This document shows, piece after piece, positions 5,578 through 11,645 of a DNA stretch of 15,146 bases. Within the stretch, counting starts at the first letter, position 1; each line of letters starts with the position of its first letter. The translations under genes were made by a program, and so were the position numbers. This stretch comes from Spirochaetaceae bacterium (GTDB lineage Bacteria > Spirochaetota > Spirochaetia > Treponematales > Breznakiellaceae), in NCBI GenBank assembly GCA_031256815.1, contig JAIRPU010000022.1:1-15146 (forward strand). Reading direction: 5' to 3'. The notes under the pieces were generated by a model. That model was not told where the DNA came from, searched no databases, and saw only the letters and a program-made list of their open reading frames with translations.

Positions 5578-6300
5578 TTACCGCTCTTCACTTTTCCATT
5601 TTTCCATTTCAATCACAATAATATGCGATTCTTCGCCTGCTGTTATTTGCACAGCTTCTTCGGTTATTTCCAGAGCATCGCGCATTTTCATGCGAATATC
5701 ATTGACCGTGGCCTCTCCCTCAATCAGCACGAGGTAAGCCTGCCTACCAACGCCGGCTTTAAAATCGATGCTTTTTCCGGCGGGCACAATCGAAGCATAC
5801 ATATTAATGTCGCTATGGATTTTTATAGGCGCGTCATTTTCGGCGTTGTTGTACCAAGTGGCAATGGGCAGCCATTTTTCGCGGCGGTCTTCCAGTTTAA
5901 AGCGATAATCGCCGTAATTGGGCTTATAGTTCTTTCCGTCCGGCAGAATCCAAATCTGCAAAAACCGCAGCAGTTTATCACCGTGGTTGTACTCGCTGTG
6001 CAGAACACCGGTTCCGGCGCTCATGTACTGCACCTGTCCTCTACTCAGGGTGCTTTCGTTGCCCATACTGTCCTTGTGCGTCAATTCGCCGTCCACTACA
6101 TAAGAAATAATTTCCATGTCCTTGTGGGGGTGTGTGCCAAAACCCTCATCAATCTGTACCTGGTCATCGTTCAACACACGAAGCGCCCCAAAATTAATAT
6201 TGTCCGGGTTAAAGTACTCGGCAAAAGAAAAATGAAAATGGCTGTCCAGCCATCCGTGCTGTCCACGTCCCATAAGTTTGTGGTCAATGTAACGCAGCAT
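5578..6300 (-). CDS. Pirin-family cupin protein (YhhW type)
   Basis: This 240-residue protein is a bicupin of the pirin family. The N-terminal cupin holds the metal site: H57 and H59 (THPHKDME) with H101 and E103 (LHSEY), the same residue numbers as in E. coli YhhW. YhhW shows quercetin 2,3-dioxygenase activity in vitro, but the natural substrate of most bacterial pirins is unknown, so no reaction is assigned. Length matches the ~230-240 residues of the family. The ATG at 6300 has an excellent Shine-Dalgarno, GGAGGT, five bases upstream, and a good promoter lies at 6349-6377. No signal peptide is present, so it should be cytoplasmic. It is transcribed alone, divergently from valS. A long plus-strand frame overlapping it is judged a shadow. 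Confidence 0.92.
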   Translation of the reverse strand: MLRYIDHKLMGRGQHGWLDSHFHFSFAEYFNPDNINFGALRVLNDDQVQIDEGFGTHPHKDMEIISYVVDGELTHKDSMGNESTLSRGQVQYMSAGTGVLHSEYNHGDKLLRFLQIWILPDGKNYKPNYGDYRFKLEDRREKWLPIATWYNNAENDAPIKIHSDINMYASIVPAGKSIDFKAGVGRQAYLVLIEGEATVNDIRMKMRDALEITEEAVQITAGEESHIIVIEMEKWKSEER

Positions 6301-6348
6301 ATTTTACCTCCAGAAAATGTGTTTAATACTTAACTATCTGTTCGATTA

Positions 6349-6377
6349 AATATACAAATAGTTGAGCAAATTGACAA
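6349..6377 (-). promoter_or_regulatory. Sigma70-like promoter of the pirin gene
   Basis: On the minus strand TTGTCA (6372-6377) and TATATT (6349-6354) are separated by exactly 17 nt, each hexamer matching five of six consensus bases. The predicted transcript starts near 6342 and has a ~40-nt AT-rich leader ending in the GGAGGT ribosome binding site. Confidence 0.6.
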
Positions 6378-6385
6378 TTGTTTAT

Positions 6386-6560
6386 CGCGGTCTTCAATTC
6401 GCCGCCGGCCGCTGGTTTTTCGCGGTCTTCAATTCGCCGCCGGCCGCTGGTTTTTTGCGGTTTTCAATTCGCCGCCGGCCGCTGGTTTTTCACGGTTTTC
6501 AATTCGCCGCCGGCTGCTGGTTTTTCGCGGTTTTTAATTCGCCGCCGGCTGCTGGTTTAT
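6386..6560. repeat. Five tandem 35-bp repeats upstream of valS
   Basis: Five head-to-tail units of exactly 35 bp start at 6386, 6421, 6456, 6491 and 6526. Each opens with a CGCGGT-like motif, then TCAATTC-like sequence, a GCCGCCGGCCGCTGG core and a T-rich end. Units 1-3 have GGCCGC and units 4-5 have GGCTGC in the core; units 1-2 have TCTTC where later ones have TTTTC or TTTTT. The graded variation suggests expansion by duplication. The period is not a multiple of three, so it is unlikely to be coding. There are no unique spacers, so it is not CRISPR. Confidence 0.9.
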
Positions 6561-6571
6561 CAAATGGCTTC

Positions 6572-6600
6572 TTGCAATAAGAGCCTGTTTTGACGATAAT
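6572..6600 (+). promoter_or_regulatory. Candidate valS promoter, near-leaderless
   Basis: TTGCAA (6572-6577) and GATAAT (6595-6600) are separated by 17 nt, matching four and five of six consensus bases. Transcription would begin at about 6606-6608, essentially on the GTG start at 6607. No Shine-Dalgarno precedes that GTG, so the message could be leaderless. An alternative is an upstream promoter reading through the 35-bp array. Confidence 0.35.
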
Positions 6601-6606
6601 TGCTAT

Positions 6607-9582
6607 GTGCGCTCTATAGAACTCGAAAAATCTTTTAACCCTAATTCTTTTGAAGATGCCATATACAAAAAATGGCGCGATTCAGGCGTATTTAGTCCGG
6701 TTACGGCAAACATGGACACTTCCTGCAATAGGCGCACAGAAGGCGCTGATTCAGGCGGACGCGGTTCAGATGCCGGCAGCAAAGCGTCTGCCGAAAATCT
6801 CAAGCCGTTTGTTGTGGTAATTCCGCCGCCCAATGTTACAGGCGTGCTTCACATGGGTCATGCGTTAAATATCAGTTTACAGGATATTGTAACACGCTAT
6901 CACAGAATGTGCGGGCGGCCGGTGCTATGGCTTCCCGGAACCGACCATGCCGGTATTGCAACTCAGAATATTGTAGAAAAAAGGCTTCGCGCCGCCGGAA
7001 AAAGCAGGCGGGAACTTGGAAGGGCGGCGTTTTTGGAAGAGGCATGGCGGGTAAAAGAAGAACATCATTCAGTTATTTCGCTTCAAATCAAAAAAATGGG
7101 AGCGGGCGTTGACTGGACGCGCGAGCGTTTTACGCTGGACGCCGGACTTTCCCGCGCTGTGCGCGAGGTTTTTGTAACGCTTTACGAACGCAATCTAATA
7201 TACAAAGGCGAGTATCTTGTAAACTGGTGCGCTTCCTGCGGCACGGCGCTTGCCGATGATGAAGTTGAACACGAAGAAACCGCGGGAAAGATGTATCATA
7301 TAAAATACAAGATTTTAGACGGCGCTTCTGTTCCGGCTTATATTGAAATAGCAACAACAAGGCCGGAAACGCTTTTGGGTGATACGGCGATTGCGGTTCA
7401 TCCGGACGATGAGCGTTACAAGGCGTTTACCGGAAAAAATGCCGAACTGCCGCTTACAGGCCGTGCCATTCCTGTAGTGGCGGATAGCTATGTAGATAAA
7501 GATTTTGGAACAGGCGCGGTAAAAATTACTCCTGCGCACGACCCTAACGACTGGGAACTTGGAAAGCGTCATAAACTTCCGGTAATCAATATTCTTAACG
7601 CGGATGGAACGCTTAACGATAATGTTCCGGAGGCGTTTCGCGGGCTTAGCGTCAAAAATGCGCGCGAGGCGGTGATTGCCGCGCTAAAAGCGGAGGGCTG
7701 CTATCTTAAAGAAGAAGAAATAACGCACCCTGTAGGACACTGCTACCGTTGTCATACAATTATAGAGCCTTATTTATCTGAACAATGGTTTGTAAGAATG
7801 CAGCCGCTTGCACAAAAAGCGCTTGCCGCCTGGCAGCGCGGCGAAATTGTGTTTTATCCGCGCAAGTGGGAAAATACTTACCGCCACTGGCTGGAAAATA
7901 TACGCGACTGGTGTATTTCGCGTCAGCTTTGGTGGGGGCACAGGATTCCCGCGTGGAACTGCGCTGCCTGCGGCAAAACCACGGTTTCCCGCGAAGATAT
8001 TGCGGTTTGCCCGCATTGCGGCGGCAAAGTTGAACAGGATGAAGATGTGCTGGACACCTGGTTTTCGAGCTGGCTTTGGCCGTTTTCAACGCTGGGCTGG
8101 GAAAAAGCGCCGGATACAAATTGCGCTGCGGATATTCCGCCGGATTTAAAACTCTACTATCCTACAACAGCGCTTGTAACGGGTTACGACATAATTTTCT
8201 TTTGGGTTTCCAGAATGATAATGGCGGGGCTTGAGTTTACGGGCGCTGTGCCCTTCCGTGATATTTGCATAACAGGACTTGTGCGCGACAGGGAAGGCCG
8301 CAAGATGAGCAAGAGTCTTGGCAACGGCATAGACCCGCTTGAACTTATCGCGGAATATGGAGCGGACGCTTTAAAGTTTACGCTTGGTTTTATGTGCGCG
8401 CAGGGTCAGGATGTGTTAATTGATAAAGAGAGTTTTAAGCTTGGCAGCAAATTTGCAAATAAAATCTGGAATGCAAGCCGTTATATTTTAATGAATTTGG
8501 ATGGACGCGCTTATGTTAAAACGCCTCATTTAAATTTGTTTGATAAATGGATTTATTCAAAACTTGGCAGGGCGGCAAAAATCATGCGCGCCGCGTTTGA
8601 AGGCTACCGTTACAACGAAGCGGCGCAGTGCGCTTATGAATATTTTTGGAATGATTTTTGCGACTGGTATGTTGAGGCGACAAAACTTTCAACAAAGCAT
8701 GGTGATGATGCCGAAAAAGACCGCGCGGTAAGCGTTCTTTTGAATGTACTTGCGGAAAGTTTAAAACTAGTTCATCCATTGCTGCCCTTTGTTACTGAAG
8801 AGATTTACGGCAAAGTAATCTCCGTTATATCCGAGGGCGGCGGCCAGGGCGAAGGCGGCGCGCAGGCCGAAGGCGGCGCGCAAGTCGAGGGCGGCGCGCA
8901 GGGCGATGGCGGCGCACAGGCCGATGGCAGCGCCACAGTTCCAGGCAGCGCCACAGTTCCAGGCAGCGCCCCAGTTCAAAGCAGTGGCCAGGGCGATGGC
9001 GGCGGCCAGGGCGAGGGCGGCAGGCCGGCGCTGCTTGTTATGGCGGCCTATCCGTCCGGCAGCGAAACTCAAACAGACGCAGAACTGGAATTGCGCTTTT
9101 CTTTCTTACAGGAAATAATTCGTTCAATAAGAACAATCAGAAGCGAGGCCGTGGTTCCGCACGAGAAAAAAATACAGGCGCTAATCACTGTTGAGAACGA
9201 GTTAAACTTTGATTTTGTAAAACAAAACGAAGCGCTTATAAAAGCGCTTGCCGGTTTAAACGAAGTTAAAATAGAGCCTTCAAACACCGGCGCTTCTGAA
9301 GTTCAGGCTTCCGGCATGATAGCTTTTGCAGGAACAGGCTATGGGCTGTTTTTGCGCATAGCGGACGCTGTGGATGTTAAAACATTGGTATTAAAATGGG
9401 AAAAAGAAATGGAGCGTGACAAAAAATATATTTTGCAGTTGGAAGCAAAACTTGCAAACCAAAATTTTATTTTGCGCGCGCCTGCGGAGCTTATAGCGGC
9501 GGAAAAACAAAAACTTGTTGAAGCGCGCGCGCGTATCGAAAAAATAGAGGACTATCTAATGCGATTTAAGGAACAGGCATGA
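6607..9582 (+). CDS. valS: Valyl-tRNA synthetase with repeat insertions
   Basis: ValS is a class I synthetase charging tRNA(Val) and editing mischarged Thr. The HIGH motif is HMGH at 82-85 and KMSKS is at 566-570. The editing domain has TRPETLLGD (251-259) and zinc-type CxxC pairs are at 208/211, 452/455 and 468/471. The C-terminal coiled-coil arm spans about 925-990. The GTG start at 6607 fits the family N-terminus (FNPNSFEDAIYKKW follows shortly); the ATG two bases earlier is out of frame and soon stops, and there is no clear Shine-Dalgarno. The 991 residues exceed the usual 870-950 because of two insertions: a Ser/Gly-rich stretch at about 36-64 before the catalytic fold, and a hexapeptide repeat at 743-805 after the anticodon-binding domain. 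It heads a four-gene run, overlapping the next gene by 4 nt. Confidence 0.95.
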   Translation: MRSIELEKSFNPNSFEDAIYKKWRDSGVFSPVTANMDTSCNRRTEGADSGGRGSDAGSKASAENLKPFVVVIPPPNVTGVLHMGHALNISLQDIVTRYHRMCGRPVLWLPGTDHAGIATQNIVEKRLRAAGKSRRELGRAAFLEEAWRVKEEHHSVISLQIKKMGAGVDWTRERFTLDAGLSRAVREVFVTLYERNLIYKGEYLVNWCASCGTALADDEVEHEETAGKMYHIKYKILDGASVPAYIEIATTRPETLLGDTAIAVHPDDERYKAFTGKNAELPLTGRAIPVVADSYVDKDFGTGAVKITPAHDPNDWELGKRHKLPVINILNADGTLNDNVPEAFRGLSVKNAREAVIAALKAEGCYLKEEEITHPVGHCYRCHTIIEPYLSEQWFVRMQPLAQKALAAWQRGEIVFYPRKWENTYRHWLENIRDWCISRQLWWGHRIPAWNCAACGKTTVSREDIAVCPHCGGKVEQDEDVLDTWFSSWLWPFSTLGWEKAPDTNCAADIPPDLKLYYPTTALVTGYDIIFFWVSRMIMAGLEFTGAVPFRDICITGLVRDREGRKMSKSLGNGIDPLELIAEYGADALKFTLGFMCAQGQDVLIDKESFKLGSKFANKIWNASRYILMNLDGRAYVKTPHLNLFDKWIYSKLGRAAKIMRAAFEGYRYNEAAQCAYEYFWNDFCDWYVEATKLSTKHGDDAEKDRAVSVLLNVLAESLKLVHPLLPFVTEEIYGKVISVISEGGGQGEGGAQAEGGAQVEGGAQGDGGAQADGSATVPGSATVPGSAPVQSSGQGDGGGQGEGGRPALLVMAAYPSGSETQTDAELELRFSFLQEIIRSIRTIRSEAVVPHEKKIQALITVENELNFDFVKQNEALIKALAGLNEVKIEPSNTGASEVQASGMIAFAGTGYGLFLRIADAVDVKTLVLKWEKEMERDKKYILQLEAKLANQNFILRAPAELIAAEKQKLVEARARIEKIEDYLMRFKEQA
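8833..9021 (+). repeat. 18-bp coding repeats in valS (GGAQxx hexapeptides)
   Basis: About ten degenerate 18-bp units encode six-residue repeats, ValS residues 743-805: GGAQAE, GGAQVE, GGAQGD and GGAQAD, then GSATVP twice, GSAPVQ, SSGQGD and GGGQGE. The two GSATVP units are nearly identical at the DNA level, indicating recent duplication. The period is divisible by three, so copy-number change keeps the frame. The insert lies between the anticodon-binding helices and the RPALLVMAAYP strand. Confidence 0.85.
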
Positions 9583-10139
9583 CTCCCGACCAAATGCACG
9601 TTTTAAAAGAAATGCATCTTGCGCCTTATATGTACCTTGCTACGGCGCTTATCGGCAAATCGCGTGTTGCCGGAGGAAATATGTTCCGCCACCAGCTCGA
9701 TACAATGACAATTCTTTTAGACTATGCGTATATCGATTCCATATTATTAAAAGCCGCTATAATACACGATTTAATCGAAGATATACCGGAATATAACCGC
9801 AATGTAATTTTATCTGTAGACCACGAATCGCACAAAGTTTACGAACTTGTGCTGGAAGTATCGCGCAGGCCGGACGAAAACAAGCCGGAATTTTTAACGC
9901 GCATAAAAGAACATGGTTCAGAAAAAGCCAAAATTTTAAAATGCGCAGACAGAATTTCAAATATGATTTCGCTCGGTTTTGTAACCGACCCCGGATTTAT
10001 AGCGCGCTATACCGAAGAAACAGCGGTTTATGTTTTGCCAATAGCGGAACAAATTGACATGAATATGCATTTTGAACTAGAATGTCTTGTAGAATCGAGG
10101 CGCAAGCTGCTAAGCACAAATAATATTTCAAAAAGGTAA
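9579..10139 (+). CDS. SpoT/MESH1-like HD hydrolase (candidate ppGpp hydrolase)
   Basis: This 186-residue protein resembles the hydrolase half of RelA/SpoT and the stand-alone small alarmone hydrolases (MESH1 is ~180 residues). Visible motifs are RH (37-38), HDLIED (63-68) with the HD metal pair H63/D64 and the catalytic-type E67/D68 pair, and KCADRISNM (121-129) with D124 and N128. A following helix, YVLPIAEQIDM (151-161), matches the SpoT region ending the HD fold. The likely reaction is removal of the 3' pyrophosphate from (p)ppGpp with Mn(2+), in the cytoplasm; this is inference from motifs. No synthetase domain is present. Its ATG overlaps the valS TGA in ATGA, with AAGGA six bases upstream, so translation is probably coupled. 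A different HD phosphohydrolase is possible. Confidence 0.75.
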   Translation: MTPDQMHVLKEMHLAPYMYLATALIGKSRVAGGNMFRHQLDTMTILLDYAYIDSILLKAAIIHDLIEDIPEYNRNVILSVDHESHKVYELVLEVSRRPDENKPEFLTRIKEHGSEKAKILKCADRISNMISLGFVTDPGFIARYTEETAVYVLPIAEQIDMNMHFELECLVESRRKLLSTNNISKR

Positions 10140-10142
10140 ATT

Positions 10143-11645
10143 ATGCTGGATACAGACCTGCAGGCAATTTTGCTTGATTATGCAGAGCGTAATGGCACTG
10201 CCTTTATAGACAGGGATATTCTTTTTAAAGAACTTTCTTCTCACGCGCTTTACAAGGCGCAAAAAGACCGCAGTTGGGAAGTGTGGACAAAGCGTCCGCG
10301 CGAAAAATTTGAAACCGACCTTAAAATGCTTATAGCAAGCGAAATTTGCAGCATTCAAAAAGAGGGCGGGCACGAAAACATTTATTTTCCGCAATTTTTT
10401 GTAGAGCGTATCCGCACGGCGTGGAAGGACATAGAAAAACAGGAAAAAAATATTTTTCCAAACGATAAAACAATAAGATTTAATCCGTCTGCGGATGTGA
10501 TTCTTGCAACAAACGAAAAAGAATTTGTAAATCTTCTGCGCGAAACTCCAGAGGACGACATTCCCATAATAAAATATTCTTTTTCAAATAGTTTGGGCGC
10601 TACATATCTGCTTGCGTCTTTTTTGGAATCGCGTCTTTTGGACGCTTCAATAGCAAAACTACGAATGTTTTTAATCAACAAAGATAACCGCGGTTTTTGT
10701 TTAACGCGGATACGCAGCGTATTCCCGGACCGTTTTATGCAGGCAAATACGATAATGGACCTCATTGTAAAAAACCCGATAGGCTGCATAACTTTTATGC
10801 GCAATGGCGACGAAGATGCGTTTATCATGTGGATAAAACTATGTGAATTTATAAACGAAATGTGCGGTTCAGATAAAACCCCGCCTACAGAGTCGGACAT
10901 TGCCGTACGGCAGAGTACCGAATTTATAAAGGCATACAACAGTTATTACCGCGAGCTTGCCGCGCAAAAAAACGAAAAAGAATATATGTTAAACGACCTT
11001 TATTCAAAGTTAAGCGACCCTCCTTTTTTTTGGAAGTTTACGGATATTTATAAAATACCGCTAAAAAGCGGAAGGCCTGCAATAGAATCAATAAAGCACG
11101 AAATTATAAGCGAATATATTTTAAAGCGCACTTACGATTCAGGCGAAACAAATTTTTTGCCTCCCTTAATTGTTTTTTACGATGAATTTAAAGAAAAATA
11201 TTTTATAAAAAAAGAAGTTGTGTTTGCAGCGTTTAACGAGCTTGTACATTCTTCGCGGCAGGAAATACGCGCTTATATAACAAAACGCTGGTATAAATTA
11301 ATTAAAAACTATAGTCCCGAACCTGCAATAAAAAACGATTCTTCTTTTGAAATAATGCTGAACGCCGTTATAAAAAAAATAAAACCCTTTGTCGTCATAC
11401 TGTATCAGGATGTAAAGCTTCGGCTTTTGCAAAAAGAATTTGCGGCAGCTCCGGATTCAGAATATAACAAAATTTTTAACGGCGGCGAATTAAAAACATT
11501 AAGCGAACTTTACAATCTGGACAGGCGCGGAATTCTTAAGGATGTTATGTTAAGCCTGCCCTTCTGGTATTCAGTCCCAATTTTGTCTTTTTTCTGCCGC
11601 ATCTTCTCAAAAAAAAATCCGCGCAAAATACAGGATGACGACTAA
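10143..11645 (+). CDS. Hypothetical protein, 500 residues, unknown family
   Basis: I do not recognise this protein. It is rich in charged and aromatic residues, looks mostly alpha-helical, and has no signal peptide. A hydrophobic stretch at 468-488 (from VMLSLPFWY to FFCRIF) near the C-terminus, followed by KKNPRK, could be a tail anchor or membrane-associated helix. The N-terminus has an acidic/basic helical region (LQAILLDYAERNG, ELSSHALYKAQKDRSWEVW). The start follows the HD gene stop by only 3 nt, with AAGG about 7 nt upstream. It overlaps the next gene by 11 nt. Near its end lies a run of nine A (11609-11617), after which the frame of the downstream permease is open. Composition is more AT-rich than the flanking valS and permease genes. 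Gene position suggests a role tied to valS, the HD hydrolase or the permease, but no function is assigned. Confidence 0.85.
   Translation: MLDTDLQAILLDYAERNGTAFIDRDILFKELSSHALYKAQKDRSWEVWTKRPREKFETDLKMLIASEICSIQKEGGHENIYFPQFFVERIRTAWKDIEKQEKNIFPNDKTIRFNPSADVILATNEKEFVNLLRETPEDDIPIIKYSFSNSLGATYLLASFLESRLLDASIAKLRMFLINKDNRGFCLTRIRSVFPDRFMQANTIMDLIVKNPIGCITFMRNGDEDAFIMWIKLCEFINEMCGSDKTPPTESDIAVRQSTEFIKAYNSYYRELAAQKNEKEYMLNDLYSKLSDPPFFWKFTDIYKIPLKSGRPAIESIKHEIISEYILKRTYDSGETNFLPPLIVFYDEFKEKYFIKKEVVFAAFNELVHSSRQEIRAYITKRWYKLIKNYSPEPAIKNDSSFEIMLNAVIKKIKPFVVILYQDVKLRLLQKEFAAAPDSEYNKIFNGGELKTLSELYNLDRRGILKDVMLSLPFWYSVPILSFFCRIFSKKNPRKIQDDD

Larger units (their letters stand above)
6301..6606. promoter_or_regulatory. 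Divergent control region between pirin gene and valS
   Basis: This 306-bp region separates two divergent genes. Its left part is AT-rich and holds the pirin promoter. The middle is the 35-bp tandem array (6386-6560). The right part (6561-6606) is AT-rich and holds a candidate valS promoter. No gene is seen: frames through the array look open only because the 35-bp period cycles through all three reading frames. Confidence 0.6.

Noticed and set aside
5170..5621. Overlapping plus-strand frames of 60-135 residues in the same block
   Set aside because: Several phases are open simultaneously, Arg/Ala/Pro-rich, without start signals; composition artefacts.
5623..6333. 236-residue frame antisense to the pirin gene
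   Set aside because: The minus-strand product is a clear pirin with its metal ligands, Shine-Dalgarno and promoter; the antisense frame has none of these.
6371..6376. Perfect TTGACA on the plus strand as a valS -35
   Set aside because: No acceptable -10 lies 16-18 nt downstream (TCAATT only). The overlapping minus-strand hexamers pair properly at 17 nt for the pirin gene.
6386..6560. CRISPR array
   Set aside because: The units are contiguous, with no unique spacers, and no cas genes are present.
6362..6593. Two ~70-residue repetitive frames over the 35-bp array
   Set aside because: The 35-bp period is not a multiple of three, so the same DNA is read in three phases in turn; no start signals.
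10382..10939. 185-residue minus-strand frame inside the unknown 500-residue gene
   Set aside because: The plus-strand gene has a ribosome site and tight operon spacing; the antisense frame has no start signal and looks like a shadow.
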